Assembly (NCBI RefSeq): GCF_030272615.1
Contig: NC_081412.1
Span: 692,730,083-692,794,082, forward strand
DNA: 64,000 bases
DNA from: Cryptomeria japonica
Taxonomy: Eukaryota; Streptophyta; Pinopsida; Cupressales; Cupressaceae
Reading direction: 5' to 3'
Below the pieces are notes generated by a model that had not been told where the DNA came from, searched no databases, and saw only the letters and a program-made list of their open reading frames with translations. Both the position numbers and the translations under genes were made by a program. This document shows positions 1 through 9,597 of this stretch, one piece after another; position 1 is the stretch's first letter; every line of letters starts with the position of its first letter.

Positions 1-261
1 ATGAAGCATGTATTAAATGGCTTCAAAGTTCTTGTATCTAATCTGGTAAGTATATTTTGTGACAATACTAGTGCAATTAATATCTCCAAGAATCTAGTTT
101 TACATTCTAGAACCAAGCACTTTGAGCTTAAGTATCATTTCTTGAGGGAAAAGGTTCAGAACAAAGAGATTGCACTGGAACATGTTTCTAGTCAGGAGCA
201 ATTAGCAGACATATTCACCAAGGCTCTCCCAAAGGCTACATTTATGTACTTAAGAGGTTAA
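1..261 (+). pseudogene. Ty1/copia RNase H, C-terminal fragment of pol
   Basis: This is the last ~86 codons of a copia polyprotein, running in from beyond the window edge. The translation contains the copia RNase H signature CDNTSAINISKN, followed by HSRTKHFELKYHFLREKV and QLADIFTKALP, which is the usual end of copia pol. RNase H would remove the RNA strand of the RNA/DNA hybrid during reverse transcription. The ORF stops at a TAA just after LRG, and a polypurine tract and LTR follow, so the order is that expected for the 3' end of a + strand element. RT and integrase must lie outside the window. I see no stop inside the fragment. I am confident in the family and have no information on the rest of the element. 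Confidence 0.9.
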
Positions 262-540
262 TTAGGGGTGTTGCCCCTTCATGAGGTAAACTAAAGGTAT
301 ATGCTCCACATCAGTCAGGTATTGCATAGTCAATTTTTTCTTTGGGATTGATGTGCTGAAGGATGCTACTCCTCAGGAGGAGCAACATAATGGAATAGGG
401 AAGCTTGTGCCTCCACTTTGACATTGTTGTCAAAAGGGGGAGAAGAAGTGAAGTAGTGAAGATATCTATAGAGATTGGGGGAGAAGATGTGAAGCAGAGA
501 GATATCTTTGTATATTGCCATCAATGCCAAAGGGGGAGAT
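262..540 (+). other. 3' untranslated region and polypurine tracts of the copia element
   Basis: No ORF is present. Two purine runs occur: CAAAAGGGGGAGAAGAAG at about 430-449 and CCAAAGGGGGAGAT at 527-540. The second directly abuts the LTR start (TGTTGGCATT), so it is the likely primer for plus-strand DNA synthesis. Both are preceded by similar text (ATTGTTGTC and ATTGCCATCAATG). The same duplicated tract is seen in the other copia elements of the window. Confidence 0.75.
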
Positions 541-1999
541 TGTTGGCATTATGTGAACCGGTATGAGGACATAATGACATTGTATGTTGTCATTGATGTC
601 AATATGCTGAAGAGGCGAGAACCAACATATGTGAGAACCCGTGTAACACTGTGAACCGACATTTGTGCCAAAGTGAAGTGGTGTGTTTGTTCAAGGTGAA
701 CTGGATATGGTTATGGGAACTGGCACATGGAAGCGTTGTATGACTACCGGTTGGTAGTCTCAACTTCAGGGTTTCTAGTTGAAGTGCTTCAAGCTCATGT
801 GGTTCAACCAGTGACTTTGTGTGATGAGTTAGTATGGTAACGAAGAACAAATCATGTTGCCACATAAGCCTTGTGCGCATGAAGGATCTTGCATGAAGGA
901 GATTGTTCCTATCTACCTCGAGAATGTGCAAAGTCTATAAATGGTGATAACGTGTGATGGGTTATCTGCCACTATGAAATGGTGGAAAATGGATGATGGA
1001 GATTGGATCAAGATTGTTGCATTTAATGTAGTGTGCTCAACGGTCAGGATTGAACCGTTTGAATTCTTTAACCTAACAAGTTTTAGGGTTTAGGGTTTAT
1101 GCTACCGACCTATCTATTTTCCTATAAGATTGATGTTGTGATTCTTTCTGAGGTTGTTGGCAAAAGTTGTGTGTGTATCCAAGAGAAAGGATACGTGATT
1201 CTTTCCAGACCAAATAAGAGAAGTGATACCTACAGAGTGTAAGTGCAGAAGCTGAAGAGGAGCTTAAGCGAATCTGCAATGGCATTGAGTGTTGTTACCA
1301 GATCATTGTAATGCCTATTGATCTCTAACCACCTCAATAGTTGGAAAATTCCTTAACAGGGTAGCTTTAACTGGCTTGCTGTAAATCCTTTAACAGGGTG
1401 ACTCAAAACAATTGAGTTCTTGAAATCCTCTAACAAGGTAACCTTTAATAGGGTTTAACCGTTAACTGGGTATTCTTGCCATCCCTTAACTAGGTGATCC
1501 CTAATAGGATCGGTTCCTAATAGAACCTATTGTATCAGTCTTTAACTGGACAAGGCTCCTAACAGAGCAGACTTCTAGAGAGTTCAAAAACAAGCTTGTG
1601 GGTATTCATCCCCACCGTGGTTTTTCCTAGTTTGGTTTCCACGTGAAAAATATGTGTGTTATATGTGATGTCTTCCTCATGTGATGCTTTGTTGTTTTCT
1701 ATCAAGCGGTAAATCTTGTTGATCTAGTTGCTCATATGTATATCTTTGATGGTAGATTACTTGTTCATGTATTAGGGTGAAATGGAAATGAAGTGTTAGA
1801 GTATATGAGAAGATAGGTATCAACCGGTTTATGCTTGTCTCAGTTATTCTGGGTTTTTATCAGTTGTACTCTGTTTTAGGACCGGTGTTACTGTTTGTCT
1901 ATCAATGCACAGTGTCTGCTGACATATCAGTTTAAGAGTGTGTTTTTGCCTGTACTGATTCACCCCCCCTCTCAGTACCAGTTTGGTACTATTCTTTCA
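541..1999 (+). repeat. 3' LTR of the copia element
   Basis: The LTR starts with TGTTGGCATT right after the polypurine tract. It carries a TATA box at about 935-943. Its end is marked by the pattern GATTCACCCCCCCTCTCAGTACC at about 1959-1979, which in the other copia LTRs here lies some 30-40 bp before the terminus. I place the end at a CA near 1999, but this is uncertain because no second copy is in the window. Between about 1330 and 1570 the motif TTTAACAGGGTNA or close variants recurs several times. No convincing coding sequence is present. Confidence 0.65.
935..943 (+). promoter_or_regulatory. TATA box of the copia LTR
   Basis: CTATAAATG lies about 395 bp into the LTR, a plausible place for the U3/R promoter. 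Transcription would begin roughly 30 bp downstream. This rests on the motif alone. Confidence 0.5.
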
Positions 2000-2549
2000 T
2001 CATTGAGTTATCAGTTGTTCCTTCCTCTACTAGTTTGTCATGATGACATACACACACTTCACATTTCCTCGATACTTGAAACTCCACATACCTCTTCTTC
2101 TAGTCTGGTGCATAACCTTAATGAGGTAACACCTTGTCTTTTGTATCCTACAATGCTCTTCATGTGATCTGGTGTGAGCACATTTACTATCATTCATTGC
2201 TTCACATGATGATTGCTTCTTCACACGGTGAGAGTCCTATTGTTCTGCAACCTTACAGCGTACCGGTTCATTTTGCTCTTTCAGAGTTGAAGTGATTTTG
2301 ATAACATTTTGCCTCTTCATCACAAGCAACTTCTCAAAACACTTCTCCATCTCATCAGATAAGTCAGGCGCTAACTTGTGTACTAATGACCTCTATGATC
2401 ATCTTCTTTACCTTTACCAATGTTCAACAACACAAGGCAATATCTGAGCTATCACATATTATACTCCTTCATATCTATGTTGCACATACATCTCATCTAC
2501 CGATGGTCATCTCATACCGGCTGACATCAATGACAACACAATGTCAACA
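2000..2549 (-). repeat. Truncated 3' LTR of a second copia element (-)
   Basis: On the minus strand a sequence starting TGTTGACATTGTGTTGTC at 2549 follows a polypurine tract (revcomp of 2550-2566). It reads on through CCGGTATGAG, which also occurs near the start of the LTR at 541. This is the U3 end of a related LTR. The expected other end (a reverse-orientation TGTT...GGTGAATCAG) is not found before 2000, so the LTR is cut off, perhaps at the junction with the neighbouring element. Confidence 0.5.
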
Positions 2550-3606
2550 ATCTCCTTCTTTGGCCTTGATGTCAACACATGTAGTATCTAACATACTACA
2601 AAAAATTTCTCCCCCTTTGACACAATGACAAAAGGCATTGTTAGGCTATTATTTTCTTTTTTATGTGTCGGTCACTGACAGAATGCTTTCTCCCCCTTTT
2701 TCCATTGGATGTAACACTTCCTTAGATACCACTTGTTATCTAGTCACCAGTTGTTACATCTTCTCAAGTCACAACACTTGAGATGGGTAACTTAACAATC
2801 AACTGACCCCAATTGAGTATGCGGGTCAGAAGTCAAGAAAGACTGATACCAACTATTGATGTGTCAATGAATATTACTCTCTTCCCAGTCAACCTGTAAA
2901 ACCTTTGCAAATTCCATCTCCTTTAGTTTAGGTAGTCAACATTCTTATCAGTTCAAGCAAGCCAGCTCTTCATCAGGAGCACTTGAACTCCCCCTAAGTC
3001 ATACAACTCAAGTCCTCATCTCGAGTTAGTTACAATATCAAAGTTCCATTCTTCACCATATACTAGTTTAGCTATTCATATGTGATCGTCTGATGATCCT
3101 CCATCTCCATTTTATCCAGCACAACTTATGACATGATCCTAGGCTTACACGATGTTAGACAATGTTATCATCATGCTAAGAATCAAAAACCGGCTAGCCC
3201 AAAAGCATGATCAATAACCGGGCCAATCATATGTCATTTAGGTATTTTCCAATACCACCTGAGACACAAACTCCACATTTCAAGCTACCAGGTCTAATGC
3301 AATGAACTTCCAACTTCATTGTCTTACATAACCTGCAAGTAACTATTAGCAATCATACCGGTAACATTCTACACATATTGGTTAACACTTGATATTAATT
3401 GTTAACCATTACTTCTTGACATAAGCAGTGGTGATCCATCACTGATCTGTAGATGTGTGGTTAAGGAAACATCTACACATTCTTGTCATCTTCTTCCTTT
3501 ATGCCGGCAACAACATGGTTTTCCATGTTACCTTCATTTCTGAGGGGGGTGAATGATTGTTTCAATATGCATTGCTCCCCTTAAGATTCTACATCTCCTT
3601 TAGGCC
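2550..3606 (-). other. Non-coding remnant of the second copia element with polypurine tracts
   Basis: On the minus strand there are polypurine runs at 2550-2566 (next to the LTR start) and about 2609-2620. The rest, to 3606, has no ORF I can support and no recognisable RT, RNase H or integrase motif. It lies where pol and the 3' leader would be, so pol has been deleted or has decayed beyond recognition. Confidence 0.5.
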
Positions 3607-5421
3607 TTAGGAGATATCACTTGTGCTTTGAATGCATAGTGTTGATCCATGGTCTTCTTCCTCCATGCGTTCATTCTTCTTCCCATTTTCAGATTTGGGA
3701 GTAGGTCTTTCCTTCTTCTGTTGATGGGTCCTTCCATTTCCTAATTCTTCATTGCAACTAGAAGTAGTTCTATAGTAGCACACAACATCCATACTAACCT
3801 CATGACAAGGGAACCTTCTGATGTACCGGTTCACTCTTCTTCTTCTTGTCATGTCATTGCAGCCATTACCCGGTCTCCTTGGATACCTTGTTGGATTAGG
3901 AACACCACTCATCTTGTTCCAAGTAGGTCTTTTCTTTCCATATGCTCTGTTTTCTCCTTTTTGTAGAGCATGGCCATTTTGTCAGCCTCCATGTAACTGC
4001 AGGTTCCTCTTCTTGCATTCAAACTTTTTATGGCCAAATCCATTGTAGCTATGACAACCAATCTTTTCATAACTGGGAGAAGGGTCATGCATGTATCTAA
4101 TTTTGGATACACCCTTCTTGTAAGCATGATTTCTATGAAATCCTATATTATCCTTTATGGATCTCATTCTACACTCCCTTTTCTTATGGCTAGAAATATT
4201 ACATGTAGAACAATAACTGGTAAAGGATGGCATATGACTTACATATTTTTTCTACCATGTATGAGAGGATCTTGTCAGTTTTGCATCCCCATATTTTCCT
4301 CTTTAGGAATGGACCCCTTGTTGTCTATTCTGAGCACCTCTCTCATCTGATCTCTTCTTCTTCTCCCATACATGCTTCCCCCTATGAGTGGTAGCATTTC
4401 TTTGCCCTCTACCAGTAGAGGGTCTCCTTTGTTGCTTCCTCATCTTCTTGCTTCCGATGAGGTTTTCTTCTGCCATCTTCCCCTTACCTTTGGGATCTGT
4501 ATGGAGATTCCTCCTTGCAGCATTGATCTTTACTTTTGTCTGGAAGTCCACACCTATTGTGGTTAGGTCAATCTCTTTTAGAGGATCACTCCTAACTGGA
4601 GAGGTCTGGCCTTTGTTTTCTTCAAGCAACCATTGAAGTTTCTTGTCTTTTATTTCTAGCTGAGAGGATATATCTTCACACTAGCATACCTTGGTGTCTT
4701 TTTCCTAAGTCTTGAACTCTAAGATGCATTTCTCTGATTCTTCAAGGCATTTGACTAACTGGTTTTGTTCCACAATAGCAACATTCTTCAATAGCTTGTA
4801 TTCTATTTTAACTCTATTGAGTTCTTCAAGTGTATTTACAAGCTCTCCTTCAAGGTCAACTTCACCTGCTTCTTCATCATCAGAGGGATCTTGATGGCAA
4901 GAACTATCTGTCATGTCTTCCTCTTTGTCATCATCACTGCTCAACCCATCTTGTTGAGGAGTGGTGGTTGCATAGCCACTTTCAGATTCTTGAGCCATAA
5001 AGAGTTGAGCTCCTTCCTCTTTACTGGCGTGCCTGCAGAAAGATCTATCTTCCTCATCTAGATAAATATGAGATGTATTTCTCATATTTCCTTCAAATGC
5101 AGGATCTACTATTAAGGGTTCATTTCCATAGAGCTTCTTCAATTTTTCCCATAAGCTCTTTGTTGTTTTACACATGTCCACCTATGAAGAGACGTCACCG
5201 GTGAGTGCACTGAAAATAGCCTTCATGGCTTCTTCATTACATTGGTTTCTTCTTTCTTCTACACATCTAGTAGGAAGACTAACCTTTCTAGGGAGACTGT
5301 CCACTACTGACATCCACACATCAAACCCTAAAGAGGATAAGAAAACTTCCATTCTGCAACTCCAAATAGAAAAATTTGAACCATCAAATATTGGGGCAGA
5401 GATAGATACTGAACAAACCAT
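3607..5421 (-). pseudogene. copia gag (decayed)
   Basis: Five ORF segments lie in one minus-strand frame (605 codons from the ATG at 5421 to the stop at 3607) and are separated only by stops. The N-terminus has the copia gag signature APIFDGSNFSIWSCRMEVFL with VW nearby (residues ~9-45). The segment LWEKLKKLYG follows, then an acidic stretch (DDDKEEDMTDSS), a coiled-coil-like stretch (LEELNRVKIEYKLLKN), and basic linkers. Near 4100-4220 there is one good CCHC zinc knuckle (CSTCNISSHKKREC) and one degraded one (CHSYNGFGHKKFEC, second Cys lost). Gag would form the virus-like particle and bind the RNA. The start is chosen because the upstream part of the frame runs through the PBS and LTR. Nothing of pol follows, so this copy could only have moved with help. 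Confidence 0.75.
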
Positions 5422-5475
5422 TATGTCCTTAGGCCAGAATCTACCCAAATTGGTGAATACTCTTCTAACTGGGAA

Positions 5476-5493
5476 CTTGCCTCTAATACCAAT
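5476..5493 (-). other. Primer-binding site of the second copia element
   Basis: The minus strand reads TTGGTATTAGAGGCAAG directly after the LTR end ...TTTAACA. It matches the initiator-Met tRNA primer site TGGTATCAGAGC with two changes. This fixes the 5' end of the element and its orientation. Confidence 0.7.
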
Positions 5494-5990
5494 TGTTAAA
5501 CACAATGCACCACTGAGAGGGGGAGGGGGTGAATCAGTGGTTCTCAAAACTTTCCTTTTTGGCTTTCCTTTGTGAGCAACACCAGTTTGTGAATCAAGCA
5601 CAAAGAAGACTTACTGGTTAATAATGAGACTAACTTAAATATACACACACACATAAGGAGACATCACATAACACCAACATATACAAGGAAAACCCAAGAT
5701 GGGAAAAACCTTGGTGAGAAATGTTGCTAGAGACTACTGCTCCAATCCAACCTCATAGTAAAACACAGTTACAAAGTTTAGGGCACCAACCCAAGATTTT
5801 TGGATGAGATTGATTGAAAGGTCAAACAGATTGATCAAGAGGTGGAACTCAGGTGATCTCACATGAAAATTGATAGTTGAACTATTGATTATAGGAGTGA
5901 AACTCAATAGATTGAATAGACTATTTGAGTCAACTGATTGAGAAAAAGCTGATTGAGGGAAGAAAAAGGACGATTGGAGGAAATAAAGAA
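5494..5990 (-). repeat. 5' LTR remnant of the second copia element
   Basis: The LTR terminus reads (minus strand) ...GATTCACCCCCTCCCCCTCTCAGTGGTGCATTGTGTTTAACA in pieces, ending at 5494. The inner part resembles the LTR at 61440-62224, including a GGGAAAAACCTTGGTG-like stretch near 5700-5720. The expected start (TGTTGACATTG) is not found to the right, and the sequence becomes AT-rich after about 6000. The LTR is therefore truncated, and the right boundary is approximate. Confidence 0.5.
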
Positions 5991-6039
5991 GATGACAAAG
6001 AAAGCTTAATTTAGAAAAAGCTAACTAAAAGATGGAAAT

Positions 6040-6755
6040 AGAGATTGGAGAGATAAATGATTTAATTAATTAATTGATTGAATTAATTAATTTAGCATGT
6101 GCCTCCATTTAGATTTAGATTTTCAATTTAATCTTTGCATGATATTTATTCAAATAATTGAATTTATTTTAATTCAATTTAATATTTCAATATATTTAGA
6201 ACTTGACTTTGATTTTCAATTTGGTTTTTGAAATCATGCACATGTATTTGAATTTGGAAGAAATTAGAAGAATATGAAATTAAATGAAATTAGAATTTGG
6301 GGATTTGGAATTGGAGAATAATTAATTAATTAATTAATTTAAAGAAACTATTCAATTATTTAGAAATTGAATTTAATTAAATAATAAAGATTATTTAATT
6401 TAAAGGATTAAATCATAATTAATTAAATAATTAATATTTAATTAATATTTAAAAAAGGGTTGAATGATTAGAGAGATAGAAATTGAAATAATTCGTAATT
6501 ATTTAAATAATAAAGATTATTTAAATTGGGGAATTAATCATAATTAATTAAATAATAAATATTTAATTAATAATAGAAAATGGTTAAATGATTAAATGAT
6601 GAAAGAATAAGAATAGAATAATTAGTAAGATGGTGACGAAATATGAAATTAGAAGAATATGATTAATTAACTTAATTAAATAATTAAAGAATTATTTAAT
6701 CAATTAGAGGAATAATTAGTACATGATCAATGAGACATTTTTAGGTGTCTATACA
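6040..6755 (-). repeat. AT-rich LTR fragment of a TGTATA...CACCTAAAAATG family
   Basis: This is very AT-rich, with many TTAATTAA/AATTAATTAA runs. On the minus strand it begins TGTATAGACACCTAAAAATG at 6755. The same terminus (TGTATACACCTAAAAATGG) with similar AT-rich text occurs at 59881, where it follows a polypurine tract and so is clearly an LTR start. Here no polypurine tract is visible next to it. I infer a truncated or solo LTR of that family. No ORF is seen. Confidence 0.45.
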
Positions 6756-7092
6756 TACCACAAAGAAGAGAAGAGCAATGGAAGTGATATGCAATCTTGG
6801 AATGGGGAGTTTCATTCAATTATTTTAATTCCTATTTGATATTGCATTATTTCATTGTCTTGTTTGTTTGATTCTTTGATTAGATAGGGATTCATGATTT
6901 CCCTTTGATTTCTAATGGATATATTGTTAATAAGATGAATTTTACATGCATATACATTTTGGTGAGCCTGACATGAACTAACAACAATTTAACCTTTTCT
7001 ATTTTCTATGTGGTTTTGTAGATCCTACGGATTTTTATTTTTTATTTTTTATTTTTTGCATGTTGCACGAATTTTGAGAATAGATTCTTTGT

Positions 7093-7234
7093 CACACAAT
7101 CGAACTTACATCATCACACAATTGGATAGACAACATTATGCATTCAACCCTTCGGGGTCACGCATTCGTTCTGATAGGGTTACGCAATCGCCCTGTCCAG
7201 ATCGCACAATCGCCCTTTCTAGATCACACATTCG
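7093..7234 (+). repeat. Degenerate ~22-bp repeat (CGCAATCG / CGCATTCG)
   Basis: Units such as CACACAATCG, CACGCATTCG, TACGCAATCGCCCTGTC, CGCACAATCGCCCTTTC and CACACATTCG follow each other every 20-24 bp. Related units recur at about 7680-7790. The repeats are diverged, and the function is unknown. Confidence 0.5.
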
Positions 7235-7396
7235 TAGGAAGCATTGTTGATTAATTTTTTCTTCCGTCTATTATTTCATCTATCTAATTCTATCTAAAAC
7301 TGGGTTAATCTAGAATCAAATTGCTTCTATTTCATCATTTGATTATAACAGTTTATGGCAGGAAAAATATAGTTCAGGAGTTTAGGTTCAAGAAGG

Positions 7397-7609
7397 ATGA
7401 AACAACGAAGAAGAGAAGCCAAATGCTATCAAAAGGTTCTCCAGGCAGAAAAATTGATATAGGATTCGGAAGAGCAACTGGCCTTGGATAGATATAATAG
7501 CTTAGTTCTTTCTTATCAAGTTAAATATGATCTAATCAATATTAAATGGATGATAAGAGATTTGGCTAGGGCTTCACAATTGGTTTTGCAGGTTCCTGAT
7601 CGGGTTTAG
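7397..7609 (+). pseudogene. Short coding-like frame, unknown
   Basis: From the ATG at 7397 a frame of 71 codons runs to TAG at 7607, with one internal TAG after MKQRRRREAKCYQKVLQAEKL. The translation is basic at the start and then charged and helical (DSEEQLALDRYNSLVLSYQV, KWMIRDLARASQLVLQVPD). It resembles the N-terminal coiled-coil part of some retroelement gags, but I do not recognise a family. It could equally be chance. It is too short and broken to be a functional gene here. Confidence 0.25.
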
Positions 7610-7892
7610 TTTTCTTATATTTTTTAGTTTTTAACTTTTATTGTTGTCTGCATGTCTGTCATGCAATAATCAATCAGATATCATCATGCATTAGCTCTGT
7701 CAAAATTATGCATTCACTCTGTGAAGTTCATGCATTCGGTCTATAAGTATCATGCAATTGAACATGTATTGTTACGCATTTGCTTCTGTCAAGTTTTGAG
7801 TTTCTTTTCTCTGTTAGTTTGGTTTTACTACTAATGTTCTATTTATAGCCTGTGGTAGATTCACAAAGAGGATTAGATTAGTATTTTTTGCA

Positions 7893-8077
7893 TGCATCAT
7901 CTCACACTTCACTTTTTGGTGCTTAAAATCAACAACAGTTAAAATGGACATGCATGGATAATTTCACACTTCGTTGTTGGTGCTTAAAATGAAGGGGATA
8001 AAATTGACATGCATGTATCTCACACTTGGTTTTTTGGTGCTTAAAATCAACAAATGGTTAAAATTGACATGTATGCT
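7893..8077 (+). repeat. ~59-bp tandem repeat, three units plus the start of a fourth
   Basis: Units start at 7893, 7951, 8010 and 8070 with TGCAT or TGTAT. Each contains a CACACTT core, TTGGTGCTTAAAAT and AAATTGACA or AATGGACA. The fourth unit is interrupted by the copia-type element and resumes at 16047 (ATGCCTTCATATTTCGATTTGGTG). The repeat junctions hold CATGCATG sites. Confidence 0.75.
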
Positions 8078-9269
8078 TGTTAGGTCCAACTAGGAAAGCT
8101 AATGTACTGATAGGGGAGGGGTGAATCAGTACTTCAAAACTTTTCTCCAAAAACAATCTTACTGATAAACATAAATTGTAAAATGTGGATCTCATAATAT
8201 AAAGCTAACACATAATTATAGAAATGACATTCATACACAATTCACTCCATAACACAAATATTTTGGTTACGCAGAAATTCTTTGTTAGAGAGAAAAATTG
8301 CAGTGGAGATGGCACCCACAACTTCATTATTGCAATAATAAGGTTGCTCAGTTAGAGCTACATGTTTAGCTATTTCTAATAGCTTACCTTGTTAGGAGTA
8401 TCAAGATCTTTAGATCTACCTTTCTAAAGGATTTTACAACACTTATACAAAATGTTGCACCTGGTTAAAGGCTTTACAATTTATAGACTTTGTTAGAGTC
8501 TTTTACCCTGTTAAAGGTTTCTATTACAACTTAAATGATTCAATAAAATCTTTACAAATATCTACAACTTTACATCTGAAATGTTATAGTAGATTCTATG
8601 TGCTCAATATGAAATTACCTTGCTCATAGCATACCTCGGTAATTGATAAATCAACTCAGTAAACCCTTCTATTTATTCTGTCCCTTAAACTGTTCTCTGA
8701 AGACTTTCTCAGTGACCTCTGAATATCTCTGTTAGCCGTGATAGTCACAACTCAATGTGTCCTCTTATGATTTTCCTTTTAACTTTTCTATCACACATGT
8801 CTCTCATTTTTTATTCTCAAATCACTCTGTATAAATAGATCTCTCGAACGGTGATATGATCATGCTACGATCTTACAAACAAGATTCATTGAATGAATAA
8901 ACATAGAAATTATTTCATTGGATAAACTTCCTCAAAATCATACAAAATCTTGAAGTGCAATTTCCTATGTGATAACGGTTCCCTGTTCCTTGATTCTTGT
9001 AACACGTTTTCACATATGTGTCTAGGTTCATTAAATCTGGTAACACGTTTCTACTTGGTTCATATTACTCGGTATACCTTCTTTGCTACTCAATAGACAT
9101 AGAACGTTACTCGGTAGATAGCTCGGTGTATACTTAACTCTATGACTCCTTTCTTCTGTAACCGATTGCTTTAGTACTTACCGATTGAATATTTTGGTAG
9201 TATTAACCAACTAGAGTATATAGGATGACTTTGGAAATAAAACTAATGACAACTTAGTAAATAATAACA
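8078..9269 (-). repeat. 3' LTR of the non-autonomous copia-type element
   Basis: 1,192 bp, near-identical to 14850-16046. It begins (minus strand) TGTTATTATTTACTAAG and ends ...GTTGGACCTAACA. The polypurine tract CAAAAGGGGAGAT (revcomp of 9270-9282) abuts its start. A TATTTATA box is seen on the minus strand near 8830-8837. The CTTTAACAGGGTAAAAG-type motif recurs at about 8340-8520. Confidence 0.88.
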
Positions 9270-9597
9270 ATCTCCCCTTTTGACATTAGTTTGGTATGTT
9301 TGACAAAACTCCTTTCAAATTCATAACTCAAAATCTATATACTTACAAAATTTGACTAAAATGTCGGTATATACAATTGTCAATAAATAGTAACATACTC
9401 AAATATATACTCCCCTTATCAATATACTATGCATAACTTAATCTGCATGCTCCTGTGATCAATGCTTGGTGTTCTATGCTCCCCCTGTCAAATTCAACTG
9501 TACATTCAGATACTCTGTTCTGCTCAATACACTCCCTCTTATACACACTCCCCCTTTTTGACAAACATCAAAATTAGTTACCATTAGGTGGAGGCAA
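9270..9597 (-). other. Polypurine tracts and 3' untranslated region
   Basis: The tract next to the LTR is at 9270-9282. Further purine runs, on the minus strand, lie near 9478-9486 and 9549-9560, each beside text like TTTGTCAAAAAGG. No ORF is present. Confidence 0.6.

Larger units (their letters stand above)
6756..7892 (+). other. Unassigned spacer, possibly an LTR/leader remnant
   Basis: No clear gene. At about 6957-6980 the text CATTTTGGTGAGCCTGACATG looks like a primer-binding-site context of a Ty3-type element, but I cannot name the tRNA. It is followed by degenerate 20-24 bp repeats (7093-7234), a short coding-like frame (7397-7609), and more CATGCATTCG-like repeats at about 7680-7790. 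This could be the leader and first codons of a lost element. Confidence 0.3.
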
